Shown: positions 22,168 to 37,100 of the stretch, piece by piece | Layout of the letters: the number at the start of each line of letters is the position of its first letter | Position numbering within the stretch: position 1 is the first letter of the stretch | Origin: Aptenodytes patagonicus | Lineage: Eukaryota; Chordata; Aves; Sphenisciformes; Spheniscidae | Direction: 5' to 3' | Assembly: GCF_965638725.1 (NCBI RefSeq) | Contig: NC_134951.1 | Location: 104,617,811-104,681,810 of the forward strand | DNA length: 64,000 bases | Notes under the pieces: generated by a model | The model's database searches: none | What the model saw: the letters and a program-made list of their open reading frames with translations, nothing else | What the model was told of the DNA's origin: nothing | Translations under genes and position numbers: made by a program

Positions 22168-25100
22168 CTGAAAAGGAGATAATACGTATCAGGAATGATA
22201 AAACACTGCAGCTAAGCACAAACACTCAGGTGCGACATATTAAATATTAGATAACCCTTTAAAATATTAAAATGTTTAGATAACACCTTGACATTATTCT
22301 CTTGTCAGAACAAATCAACAGATACTTTGATCAGTAAACTGGAGTGCTACCTTCCCTGGTCCCCCACCCTTACTGCTCAACAGTTCCCTCTCCAGCCTTT
22401 GGGAATCTCACGTACAGTCCACCGAAGTCTGTACATAGGTTTTCAGCAATCTTTCCATGCTGAACCAGCTCATATGCTATGATTTTGACCAGCTTCAGAA
22501 GTAGCAAGCATTAACAATATCGAATTCCCAAACTATTCTCATAGGAAACAGAGACAGGAGTTACCACATTAAATTAAATTATCTCATAGTATTTTCACTT
22601 GGTATTAAATTAACACAGATTATACAAACAAACGCACTATACACAAATAAAATTTGCAGCCTCAGTTTCTAGGTAACTTCACAGATGCTAAAGAGATTTA
22701 TGTTTTTACACCTCAAGACAACTGTTTATAACCTGGGAAAGGTCTTCCATTAAGTATTTTTAACCTAAAAAACACGTATTAGCACTAAAATGTTTGAAGA
22801 TATTAGATGCAACAGCAATGTCAAAATATAACATTAGCTATATAATTAAAATAAAAAAGTAACATAGAAAGTGTATTTTACAAACCAGATAGTTATAGAA
22901 TTCCTGTATTTAAAAGATACATTTTTAAAAATATTTACCTGAGTCCCTGGTCTGTCTCTCCATAGTCATCGAGATAAGGAGGAGGATAAAAGCAGCCCTT
23001 TGTTTTTCCAGCTAAAAATAGCACCTGACATTCTCGTACTCTAGAGAGAAACACAGAGGAGATTTTTAGGCATCGATTTTTAGGTGAATAGTTTCTCATA
23101 TTTTCATAGACACTGTTTTTCCAGTTCTCACCTACTTTCATTCTGTATAATCTGCATGTACAGATTTTTTAAAGGTACTTTTGTTTTTTAAAACTAAAGA
23201 TCTTATTCTCTTCCTGTTAGAACTCCTCGGTAGCAGTTAAAGCAATGCAGTTTCATGTCCTATCATTTGCAGTCTGTGTAAAATACTCGACACAACCACA
23301 AGAAGAAAATAAAACAATTTCACTTCTCACTAATCTTTGCCAAAGTGAAAATAGACATTATCTAACCCTTCCTTGTATGCAGGAAGACAGCTAAAATGAA
23401 TTTCATGTTTTCAACAGCAGCAGCAACAACATCATCATCATCATCAAGGTATTTACCTTCACTGTTTTGTAATACTCGAGTGGAAATAAACACACAGAGA
23501 AAACAAATTCACTTTAAATTTGGTATGATACCTTATCTTCAAGGAAACAACCTCTGAACCTTACACCAAAGTATAAGGAAGATGAATACACTCTAGTTTT
23601 TAGGCGACCCTGTTATTAACAAACCACTGCCTTTACAAACCACCCCTACAATCACATTTATAGAACTATTCGTTTCATGTCCACACACACCATCTAACCT
23701 AGCAAAATAAGTAGAGGTGTTCAGTTCCTTACCTAAGGAATATGCCCACTCCAGAACCACAAGTGTATGTATGTGCAGTACAGGCTCCAACATCTTCTCC
23801 TTCTAATTCCGTTTGACAACAGTAACTCTGAGAACATAGCATGGTCCCACACACAAGGCACAATGTTGGGGCTCTGCTTTTATCACCACCTGATTTCGGA
23901 CACCTTTTGTTAAGCAAAAGAAAAAAAACAAAACCCCACCGTATATATTAACTCTAGAAGGTAAAAAGATTCAAAAGTACTTTTGAACATTTATACAGTT
24001 AACAGTTATACAGATCCCTGCAATTCCTATTTCACTGAAATACACAGCGGTTTTGCCAGAAGAGACGACAATCAACATGTGCCATTAACTTTATGATTCT
24101 ACAAACATATTCCTGAGGCTTTCAGGTTAGAGGTTTCCCAGTTCATCAAAAGCAGCAGACAACTTTAGGGGTCCTCGCTATAATTGCATACAACTTACGA
24201 GAAATTGGATGCTTGGTTAATGAGGCAGCTGTAGTCGTCCGGAAGGTCTATTAATTTGTTGGATTCTCTTGCATAGCTAGAATAAAGCAATCAAATTAAC
24301 CACTCATATTTCAATGAATAATACACAGTGATTTCAAACTCATTCACGTTTTCCTGAATCATCTAAACAGCATCTGTGAATAATTAAATTTTTAAAGTTT
24401 TCCTCTTCAATTAAATTTTTAAAGTTTTCCTCTTCAATTAAATTTTTAAAGTTTTCCTCTTCAATTAAATTTTTAAAGTTTTCCTCTTCTCTGCCATTCA
24501 TAGAGTAAAATGGCAGCACATAAAAAAAGGAACCCCCAACATCTCTCAGCTAGACCACCTCCAGTTTTCTTAATTATATTTTTTATGAATTTGAGAAAAC
24601 GTACAGGCAGAAAGTCAGAAAAATACGTCATACATATGCTTTTAGCAAAGCCTCATGACTTTGTTCTGCTCCCTTATCAGTTTGCTTTGTGTTTTCCTTT
24701 TGTCGCTAATATTGAATGGAAAATACTCTGACACTCCAGTTCAGAGAACTTGTATCCTGAAGAGAACGAAATATTCATGCAATGAAAATGACCTATTTAA
24801 TACCAAGTATTTATAGCTTTAGAAATAACAGTTAAAAGTTAATTTTTTTTGCAGATGCTATACACTAAATTTTAATAATCTTCAACTCTAGGAATAATAC
24901 AAATTAGACTGTGAAATGTAAATAGAGGTTTGTAACAGAAGCAATGCACAAGAACATGCTGAGAGGAAAAAAAAATCAGTCAAGTTAGACATAATCTTGG
25001 GAAGAGCAGTTAAGAATTAGCAAAAGGAACACATGGAATAAAACTCCCAACAATCACACATAACAGGAAATCAATTATGCAATCAGAGTATTCTTACTGT

Positions 25101-28100
25101 ATAAGATATTCTGTTAATAGTCTGGTATTTAACAGATGAAGTGATTAATTTTTACTTTTGTCACTTAGCCTTATTGTATGTACAACGTTGAAAGACTGAT
25201 TTTATGTATTTAGCACAGGAGATTAAAATGCAGGGATATATTTTTAATGACAGCACTGTGAACCTCATATTCATTTATAATTATTTGGATAATTGATAAC
25301 CACCATTTTTACCCAGCCTTCATAAAGAAGACGACCCCAAATGCTTTTCTACACCCACTAAGCATTAAATGCGTTCTGAATTCAAAATAATTGGTTAGCA
25401 AGTAGAAATGTATGAAAAGCAAATTTTATTTTTGGCAACTGACTCGGTGTTGATTTCACTGAAGAATTTGGATTCTTTAAAAAGCTCTTCAATGCTTCGT
25501 ATTTTTAAACAAAGGTTACAGATGTCTTTTAGCAATAGCAAAGGTACAAATCAACTACAGGAAACATGAGAAGTGTTATGGCCTCTGATTACTGCAGATC
25601 AGTCTAAATAAAACTGTGATATTTAACTCTGTCTTTAAACTCTACTAATTCAAGCAATATTTCATTTTCTTACAAAATTCCAAAAATCTCTTTGCTTATC
25701 CCCTAATATCTTTGTCATTCAATAAAGCAGAACGGATACCATGTTGTTATAAACACCCTTTAGAAAAAAATATTTGGAGAAAACTACAACATTGAAGTTT
25801 CTCCCATGTCTCTGCTTAAAATTTCTCCATGTTTACCTGATAGCATGTCTCTTGCCTTCAAGGTATCTTTTTACTTCATTGTTGCTACACCAACTACAAG
25901 AAAGAAAGAGTGGCTTTTAGCTTCAATGGATGATACTTTCCAAAAATAAATAAGTGAAAATGCCAAAGTACGTCTATTCAATAATCTCTACAACCAAAAT
26001 TATTTCTTTCAAAATGCTTCTTTCACAAATGCTTTTCAAAGTCCACTATTCATTTCCCTATATGCACTCCTGGGAGAATACTTCTATTACTATCTTGTGC
26101 AGAATTCCTTATTATATTTAAACTAAGCATAAAACCACAACTTACCTTTCTATTAATGTGTTCAGAATCTCACTATTTTCTTGAAAAAGGCAAGTGAGGT
26201 TGCTTGGCAAGGAAAGATAGCTACATAAGTGTTCAAACTGGTTTGTTCCATTTACTGCAAAAAAAAGTATAATTCTCATAACGGCATTTTTTAAATTACA
26301 TCAACTACAATAAATGAAATACAGCCCTAAATGGGACAATTTTTTTTTTTTTTAAACTGTATTCCCCCACACCCAAAATGTGGTATGAAGTATGAAAGTG
26401 CTAGTAAAGACACCAGACAGCTATGTTGGAAAACAGCCAGTAATGAGAAGCAACTTTCCTCAAACTTCCCCTCTAAGCATGTTTCAAGCCTGGTCATATA
26501 AGAACCACAACAGAGAGCCCAATGGTCTTTACAACTTGGTATGTCTTCATTTTAATGTCATCCATTAAATGGCTACTTTGTCCCCTTTGTAGTCCACGAC
26601 ACAAACTGACGCAGGTGATCACTGACAGTATACCAGGAAGTATACCACAGTCTCAGAAATACAGAAATTCCAAAAACGTCTGCAATGCTAAACTCTTCAA
26701 AAACGTTATGTAGGACACAACTGCTACATTGCCATGTTCATGATACTAGTCTATTGGTTTGAGCCCCTGGGCCTCTGCTCTCCCAACTTTCAGGACAAAG
26801 AGTACCAGTACCTCTTCTGTGGCATGGCCCCTTTTGCTCCTGAATAAAGGAGTGAAGAAAATTAAAATGAAAGCTGAGCTCACTTCCCTCTCACAGCCAA
26901 GTGATTCCTGTTTCACAATCCCCAATAAAACACTACAGAAGAACAATACAGGCCAGCTGTGGGATCAGCGGGCCTGGGGCAGGTGAGTGGCTAGGGAAAG
27001 CAAAACACCCAGTCCTACACAGCCAGCATCAGGACGTATCTTGGTGGTGGGGACCTGCGGGGCCATCCAAGCACCTGGGACTTGAGGATTGTAACAAAGT
27101 GAAGCAAAGCCTTCCTCTTCCCCTCTCCTACAACCAACTCTTTAACAGCCCATGGACCTACTGTCTGGAAGTACAGCTGCACTTTGTACCTCATCTTTAG
27201 ATTATCTGTAACAAAGAACTCAAGCAGTCACTACTGGCCCAGACTATGAATTTCAGAAAACTTGTTACAGGAAATCAAAGTTCAGAAATAGAGGTTTCTT
27301 TTTTTTTTTTTTTTTTTTGACCCAAATGCTTAAGCATTGCTATTGTAAAATGAAAATAAACTACATTTTAAACACAATTTGTCAAGAAGCTATGTATCAA
27401 GGAAACATTCTACAAGTTCTGCAGTTGTTCTCATGTCAGCTCAGCACCACATACCATATTTTGTTTTAAACATGGGAATCCTGAAGCAGTGTGAAGCTAC
27501 TTATAAGTAATATCTTCAGATTTACATTCAGTCCCTACATACACCATACGTGGAGGACAGTAAAGTACATTAATAACATCGATTATTTGGGGTGTAACAT
27601 AACATCAATGTATTTGGAGATTTTAATTATTAGTGGATGCTGATTTGAATGAAATTGATACAAGGAAAAGCAGGTCTCATTTGAAAACAGTTATCAATAG
27701 ATCTGAAATAATCAATATTTCACTTTTTAACAGAAGAGCATCAGTTTCTGTTTTAGGTAAGCTAAAATGGCGTTGGCCTTGATATTAAAAATACATTTTT
27801 AAAAAGGAAACAAATTTTTTTTTTTGTTTTCCTTTTTCATTATGTAGATATGATTGTGCACTGGTAACAAACCCACATTCATTCAATCAGCTTCTTCAGA
27901 AAAGAGAGTTTAAATGTAGTTTATTTTGTCCATAAATGTTTGTATCTCTTGAAAAGCTGATTTAATACAAAGCAGACAGTACCTTGAATTTCTGAAGGTG
28001 CTGGGACTCCATTTAAGTAATGGAAAAACAAAGCAGAACATCTCAGGAAAGGCATGATTCCAGCTTTTAGATTCCTCCACAGGTGCCAGCCTGAGGAAAT

Positions 28101-31100
28101 TTCTTTCAAGGCACTTAAGAGAACACAATAAAAAAAAGTTTTCTTATATTTAATCATTTCAGTCTGAGAACTATATTTAGTAAGTCTTCAGTCATACTTC
28201 ATATTAAATTACTGACTTCAGTTGAAACAAGCATCATGCAAAGTGTTTATTTCAAAGCTAATTCCAAGAAAAACAATCAGAGATTCATAAAAATGTAACC
28301 AACTGGGACAGTAAATGAAGGAAAATTTTGCATAGACATTTCAGATCCTAACAAGTTTTCTGTACTCAGACACTGCCAATTCCAGATTCTACACATCTGC
28401 AAACTGACTAAAAAAATTCTTCCAGAGCACAATTTTCATGAGCGGGTATCTTCATGAGCACAAACAGAGGAATTTATAGGAATAGTTACTTGAAAATTTT
28501 ATCTAGAAGTAGTGGATGAGAAACAAGATGCAAGAGTTCCCAAGTTATGAGTTGAGTCCAGGAGGGAGAAAATATTATAAATTTTATCAAAAGATCGCCC
28601 TTTTACCTTCCTGTACACTGGCAAAGAAATTTATACAGTGTAAGCACAGCTACTTCCTCTTCACTGTTAGTGTCTTCTTGATCCATGCCATTCTCTTCTG
28701 AAGAAAGAAAGAAATAAAAAGCAAATTACTTCATATATACATGTTTACACAGCAAGAATGTAATTTTTCAGGTTTCGAGAAAAAGGCCAAAACTAAGTGA
28801 AATATTCCACTGTACTACAATATGATGTACTGGAAAAAAGTTTTCTGCTGCACATTTTATGTTTTAAGTTTATGCTACTGTCAGCTCCAGTGAGGTGTTG
28901 GTTTACTTGTTCGATTGGTTGGGTTTCTTAATATACTTGCATGGAGTTCTTTGCTTTTGGCGTACTACACCTTATCCAGTTCCTCTTGCCAGAAGATACA
29001 CTGATTCCTTACTTCACTAACTGCAACTCATTCATCATGCAATGCTTAAGCCAAGTCTCTGCAATAAACGCTTCCAGGCACTGCTACATTATCTGGAAAG
29101 CTAGGATTCACGACTAGCTATGCTCCAAAAAACCTCTACTGTTAAGCAATGAAGACAAAAGACTGAACTTTCATGAATACAATTTATCAATACTTTCTAT
29201 AGGCTGAAAGAGAGAGTACCTGCAATTTTATTTTGCAACTGTAAACTGCATACATTTACCAATAGCACCTTAGTGTTTTCCAAGTACAGATGTGAGGAAT
29301 CATTTCAATAGAAGTTGAAAGAAAGTGGCATTACCTGTTGATGAGGTAAGTAAAATTTGTATTATGTGTGCCATAGTGACAAGATGAAACAGGTGAAGAT
29401 CTCCAGTGCCAAGACTAACCCCTGAAAAATCCTGACAATGTATGGCAGGGAAAGAAAGCACCAAGCTTACCTGTAAAAGAAAACACAAAAGCTGGTATAT
29501 TCCTTTTCTTTTTGAATCTTCCCATTTTCTCTGCTCATGCTGCAACTATACCCTTTGAAGACAGCATACCTCATAATGTTTGTTCGGGATTTTTTTTTTT
29601 TTTGCGCTATTTTCTCTTTGTGGTTTGTTGGGAGATTGTTTTTGGTAGTTTTTGTTTTGTTTTTAACATCCAAAGAGTATACATTCCACCTCATTTTACC
29701 CCATTTTTATTTATACATAAGAATACTTGCAATGAAAAAAGTCTTTAAATTGTATTAAGTAGTGAAAAAATACTAAAAACCTGAACATTTTGAAAGGTTC
29801 CTAACCCAAAGTAAACAGAAACTTTCCAATGAAGTTTTGACATAGTGCCTACTGGATCAAAACATTATTAATATGTATTATGGAATACTTACCAATAAAT
29901 GAAACATGTCAATATCAAGTATGCAAGGAAGATTTCCATTTTTTTCATTAGGCACCAGTGCTGAGTATTTTAGAAAGAAAAATAAATTTATTAATTGAAA
30001 TATTGAATATATGAAAAGATTTTAGTGTACTTTAGTTACAAAATGAGAGCCATCTCCTTGGTTTATATGCTTAAAGTACTTAAAATACAAATGTACCTGT
30101 TTTGGCCAGAAAGGTGTGAATTCAAGAGTTGTTCAACATTACTGGAAAAGGCTCTTACCTACTTGACTGTACTGTATTGAAATGAAACAAACCCAAAATA
30201 ACTGTATCAAAGTAAGTGCAGCCATTCACTACTCCCACAGCGACCTTCTTCAATTGCTTAGGTTTCCAGTGGGAGAAATAAGCTCAAACACTAGCGACTA
30301 AACAGAAACACTAATTATTGTCTGTTCAAAGGAAACTTTTGCAATTCGCTTAACTTTACAAGGTTCCCTAAATTTGCCTCACGTTACTTATTTGCCTTAC
30401 AGGCTCAAAAATGCATTGCTAAAGAGTGTCTTAATTTCATTATTTTATCTCCAATTATGAAAGAGCTAGGTATTGGTCTCTCCACCTCTGTAGTATTCAC
30501 ATTCACTGTAACCACAAAGTATCAACCAAAGCACTCGACCTGACAACAGAAATTCACACACGTAATAAATTGCAAGTAACAGAGTAAACTCCATCTAAAA
30601 GCAAACACAAGTAAAGGGTCTTGAAAATGTTACAATGTGTTTAAAAAAACAATCACGGAACAGTTGCAAACTTCTTTACTCCAAGCAGTAAAATCTGATT
30701 TACAATAAAAGAGTTTACACTGCAGCTATGAGAATAGTTTTACAATGCAGCTATACGCATTGAGCTGCCACGTTTAAAAACACTACTACAGTAAAAAGTA
30801 GTCTCATCATAACAACTTAAAAATATTTCAGCTGAAGACTGCTGCCTTGCTGGCCAGAAAATTAACAGCTGAAGATCTGTGACATTTTGAAGCTATTTCT
30901 GTTAGCAAACATTTCACCACCACTCAGATTTCAAATGCTTCTACTTTTGTAACCATACAGCCACAGAACTCAACCCAAAAGTCTTAAAAATGCTTCTATC
31001 AAAAATGTGACCAGAGCAAGGGACTTCCAAAACCATACTTTTATTCGATAAGTTATCTTTATGTATAAATAGTTCATAGAATACTGACAGATCAAAGGCT

Positions 31101-34100
31101 AATAATTTTCCTTATTCCTAGCCTTGAAAAATCAAATAAAATAACAAATCTTTTTCCTTCATAAAAATAAAAGCAGTACAGTTGCTTCTGTCAGCTGGAG
31201 GGAAGAAGAGCTTTGAAGAAACATTCATGCAATTTCAAGAAAACCCAAACCATGCAGAACATTGTATACTACAAAGTTCCAGTCAAATATCTAGCAACAT
31301 TGTCTCTTCTACTTCACATAGAAAATGGCTCAGTCATTACTGCTACAAACTGATGTCAATTAAGTTCTTCCCCATAAAGCTGCCAACTGTTTGCTGAAGT
31401 AGGTGGTATCAATTCTACTAGTAATTTCAGTATATGAATGCATTTTAAAAGTTTCCATGCTCTACTGCCTGTAAACATTACAATTATCCCATTTTATACC
31501 CTTTCAGAATAGTCCTCTCATGTAATTATTGCATTAGGCTGAACTTCAGACTCTTCACCTGTATCTACAAATGCTTCAAGCTTGGAACATTTTGGCTGTT
31601 CTCATTAAAATCCTCAACTAATATATGACATTACATAATAAGTCCTGGCTTATCACAGATCCTACTTTTCAAAGGCAGAGAAGTTTGCAGATATATTAGA
31701 GACCTCTGCAAATATCCTATTTCCTTTCAATACTATATTAATCTTAATTTCCTCCTCTTTAAAGTTCCAGCGTACCACTTCTCTTTTGTGAAGGACCACG
31801 CTTCCTTCTCTTTTGCTCTAGGTACCTTTCTAAAAGCAGCAATACAAATGCTGGGAAGAATCAACAGAACTCCTTCACAGCAAAATATCCATGCTTCTCT
31901 TGAAATGTATCTTGGAACTGCAGACCAAAAGAAATGTCTTTTTTCCATGGTATGATGAAATTTGTATAGGTACACATGTGAAAATACCAGCTCTTGGTCT
32001 ATTACTTAAAACCACTACATAAAACAATCTTCTTGATAACAAGACTAACAATCATTCTGTAAGCATTTTTCTGTATCTGTATCTTTGTGAAAAACAGAAT
32101 AAGGTGGTAAACTTACATGCTAAGAGAGTACAAAAGTGACCCTGTACTGCCGAAAGAGATGAAACTGTCCAGTGAGCTGCTGCAAATCTTGTTAATGATG
32201 TAAGGCAGTCATCCTTTAAAAACAAAGAAAAAGAGACACTGCCACAGTTAACGAAGTTCCTCAATATGAAAAGGTCTTTTGACTTACAGCATTCTTTTCA
32301 GGCCCCTCAGCTGCAGTTTATGGAAGCACTTTGAGTGTCTAAGCATATGACAAAGATATTTATGTTTATGCAAATATACAAGTTCCCTTCAGTATTCTTA
32401 CTTTGACTGAAACCCTAGCCTTACTAAACTATGCATTTATAGGAAAAAAACCCATAATAGTTTTGCTAGATTTGATTTTTACATAGATTAATAATCAGAT
32501 ACTGATTGACCAAACAGTGGGATCCAACAAATAAAGCTATCAAATAACCATAACTTAACATTTTGATATTCTGCATTAAAGAAGCACAATTCCCTCTTTT
32601 TCCACTGATTCAGAGAGGAATTGCTGCTTAATCCTTACCTGTCGACAAGGTAAATGACCAAATAATGGTTTATCTTCATCAGCTAAAAGTCGTTCTGGAA
32701 ATAAACAAAACCCCAAAATATTTCAGTGCTGTGAATTTAACTAAATTCTGAAATTCACATATAAAGGAGCAAAATGAATACATTAGTACCTATAGTCTGT
32801 ATCGTGTAAGCACAGCTTCCCCAGCACATTATAGGTACACGTGGATCTTCTTCATTTGGATGAACCTTCAAGCCTACTTTGTATGTCGCCGTACCAAAAG
32901 TTGTCAACATCTCTTTTATGCTCTCAGAATAAGGGTTCCTGAAACAAAGAAAACAGTATTAACAATTCATTTTTTTCTCCACTGGCAGCATAGTACTTTT
33001 AATGATGAGCATTCACCCCATAGCTGAACACCTGGATTTTTAAAATTTAAGCGAGAACTCCAGTATCTTTCTTTGGATCTGGTATTCTGTAATCTCTTTT
33101 CTGTGACAGATACACTCACAATCAATTTTTGATTATTTGATTGGAATCAATCTCATTTTTTAGCATTAAGAATATCCAGTCTTCAAAGGTAATATAGTTA
33201 AGACTAAATTAAGAGAACTGTGTGTGTCTGATGGCAAAATCTGTCATCTGCTGGGACAGGTGTCTTGCATTTGTGTGTGTAGTGGCAGGTAAATGTCTGT
33301 ACCATGTAATGAAATTCATTACTTTCTCCCCAGGTGAGGAAGGGGTAGACTCAAATACAAACATACCATAGTAGCTGAAATTACATATTAACATACTCTC
33401 CATTTCATAGTCTTTCTTGACGTTTTACTTGTAGTGCTGAGCTACAATGATGAATCCTTCATCCGGTTACAAGTAATCGGGAAAGCAAGCTTAATCCTGA
33501 TGTTGAAATTTATACAACAGCAGTGTCTTCTCTGCACATCCATGCTTCACGTCCGCCTCTGAAATTCTACTGCATTATTTACTGCTTGTGGGTTGGACTT
33601 CAATACCATCATAATAATAGGATCAACTTTTCTAATTAAGGCAAAATTCATATTTTTGCCTGAATTAGTGAGACCTTATAGCACAGAAGTCGCATTCTAT
33701 TTTCATGTTACCATTTCATGATGAAGTTTTAATGATTTATTAAGACGTAAATACATACTTCGGTTTGAAATCTGGTCTAAATCCTTCAGGTAATTGCAGC
33801 TGATCCATTTTTTCTGAATTACCAGAATTGCCTGTACAAACAAGAAGTAACAAAACACCGATAGTTCACCTATACATAATTTTTACATTATAAAAAGGTG
33901 CAGGAGCACATCACCAGAAACTGAAATTCCAAGCTACTCTTGCCACTTTTGCCACCATCTCTCAATGTCACTGTGGTACAACCATAATACTTGGTCTTTT
34001 TCCTGAACTGGGGTTGTTTAGCCCAGAGAAAAGGAGGCTGAGGGGAGATGTTGTCGCTCTCTACAACTACCTGAAAGGAGGTTGTAGCGAGGTGGGTGTC

Positions 34101-37100
34101 GGTCTCTTCTCCCAAGTAACAAGCGATAGGACAAGAGGAAACGGCCTCAAGTTGCGCCAGGGGAGGTTTAGATTGGACATGAGGAAAAATTTCTTCACTG
34201 ACAGGGTTGTCAGGCGTTGGAGCAGGCTGCCCAGGGAAGTGGTGGAGTCCCCATCCCTGGAGGTATTTAAAAGACGTGTAGACGTGGCACTTAGGGACAT
34301 GGTTTAGTGGTGGACTTGGCAGTGCTAGGTTAACGGTTGGACTTGATGATCTTAAAGGTCTTTTCCAACCTAAATGGTTCTATGACTTTCACATACAAAT
34401 ACACACATTTCTTCAGACTTACTTGCACAGTCTTCATCTCGAAGTAAATACAGTGCTTTTATTTGCTGGGATATTGTTTTGATCCACTGAGCTAGGTTTG
34501 GTTGGCCTGAAAAGTCTAACCTGTCCAAAAATATATATAAACAGAATACACACATTAGTTAAGAACAAACTATATACAGAATTAGTAATTCACAAGCATT
34601 CCATGTTCTTCTGTTTCTCAACAGGCTCTTTCTCTGTTGCCCACATATTTCTCTATCTTCAGTTCTTTCCCCGCAGGTGCTACACTTCACTGTCCCTTCA
34701 TACTCTAAATTCCATACTATACAACAACCAAGGAAGGTCCATAAACCAAAATAAGCAGGGAGGCAACCCATTCGAGATTATCAAAACAGAAGATAATAAA
34801 CATTTTGAAAGGGGTTTTTGAGGTGTGGCTTGTTTGGGATTTTGTTTTTTATGTTTACCGAGGACATTTATAAAGCAAACAGACCTGTTAAACAAAACTC
34901 TTGGTGGAGGAAGCAGAGGAATAACGGTGTTGCTTAAGCATTCACAAAGTGGGCAAAGGAATTCACCATTTTCTACATCGTAACTTGTGTGTACTCGTAA
35001 TCTTTGTTGTCTTCGTTGCTCTTTCGCTTGGACAGCATCAAAATACCTTTAGAAAAGAGCAAGATATTAATGACAAATTATTAAAACATTACTTTAAATG
35101 TATAAATTCTTGAATTGTCATGAAGACACTGTTTTGCCTTTTCCCAGATATACATAAGAGAATTATCTGAAGGAAAAAGCTCTATCCTCTGACTGATAAA
35201 GTACTACTAAGTGCAGGCTATTCCCAGTTTTTTGCAGCCAAAATCCCCCCAAATGCTGAAGTTCAATGGGCTGTCAAAATCACATTTAAGTCTGAACTTC
35301 AGCAATTTCCATTTAGGAAAAAAAAGGGTGAGGGGGAGAGGTAGAGAGAATGTTGAAGGATTAAAAAAAAAAATTCTTCAGTTTTACATAAAATTTTAAG
35401 GGAGGTGCCATGAGCATTATCCACATGCATATTCCATTACAGGCCACAACAGAGCAGCCACTGGAAAAACTGGTGGCTGATCTCCAAATCCTATACGATA
35501 AAGAACTGAATTCACTGCTTTGCTAAACATAGCTGCTATTCCAGAAGCCTCTGGAATGGTTTAGAGCATGCCCGACGATGACCCAAAAATGGTCTAAACA
35601 CAGACCATTTAAGGTCATATAAGGACATTTCCAGGAGTTAATGGCAACCACGCAGGACTGTACATGAGCTACACAAGAAGATGAAGAACACATCTTCAGT
35701 GAGCAGTGATATCAAAGACCACAAATGAAACCTGCACTAGGATCATCGCATGGTGGTTATGGCCACAGAATCTCTGGGAGCTCCTAACAGTCTTCAGAAT
35801 TTGAAACCAGGCACTTTAGAAGCCATGCCAAGGATGAAAGCAAGTGCCTAATCGAAGTCAGAGGCTTGAATGGTTTGCATTTATCACATGGCATTGGCAC
35901 CACATAGCACTAAGCACATTTATCCCCCTCCAAAAATCAAAGAATAAAAATAACTCAAAAAGGTTATATAAAAAACAACTAAGAACAAAGGATAAAATTG
36001 AGTTTATGCTGCAGATGAACTTGAACTAGGCTGCAGATGTTTCTACTTCAAGTTAAACATGATGGAGGAATTAAGAGTGCAAGGGATGCACTGTCATTTA
36101 AAACTTCAGTAGAGAACACAAGAAGCAGCAGGAATGTGTCTATTACTGAACCACAAAAAAACCCAAAAAAATCTGAGCTTCAGCGTTCAGATATATGTGC
36201 GCCACAGGGGATTATGCAGAGGGATAAACAACCAAAGGGAATGAAAGCTGCCATGTGTGGCTTTGGATTCTTAATTTTCATTTACTATCTGTCATCTTGG
36301 AAAAGATTTTGAACATGTTTACAGTATTTGTTGTAATGATTTCTACTCCCCCCCCCCCCCCCCCCAAACAGAAAGCTTTTTTAATCGCTTCATGACATTC
36401 CTTTAAGTTTACTACATGGTAGTAATTTTGCCATTAAAATTAGTGCCAGTAGGCAAACTGATGGCACGACATGCTATTTGGACTAAAAACTTAAATATAG
36501 CTTTTTACCTCTGCCAACAATGAGCATGCATAATATGTCCACAGCTACCCGTGTGTGTTCCACATGACAGATCTGGGTGCATGAATAATGGGTCATACTT
36601 TTCTGTATTTAAAATAAAACAAAACAACTTTGAAATAAACATTTATCAAAAGACTTAACTGCAGATAAATGTTGCCACATTCGCATTATTATTAAACTTT
36701 ATCACAAAAGTATAACTCATTTGATGAAGCATAAAACATATTACTAATCCACAACAACTTAAACTGTTTAGGTCATATACAGGTATCATGTCATTTTGTT
36801 TTAAGCATATGTGGTGCTCAGTTGCCAGCTGAGGTTAAACCACGACAGTACTGTACTTAGACTTCAAACCAAGCTTTCGGAGGTGCTAGGCCCTGGTAAA
36901 AGTCCTCAAGATCTACCTGCAGTTTTGGTGGTTCAGTACCATTGAACAATGAGTCTAAGAACATTAATCTTCAGAGTGAGAGTGCCAAATGATTCAGTAC
37001 AGAAATTTTCTATGTGTTTACATATACAGAATCCAAAGAAACCTTTGCAATAATGCCACTGATCATTGTGATCTGTTTCACAAAGTTACCTAAATCCAAG

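Noticed and set aside
26740..27210. GC-richer block in a UBR2 intron, considered as a processed pseudogene or repeat
   Set aside because: Translation on both strands gave no recognisable protein, and no repeat termini or poly(A) tail could be defined.
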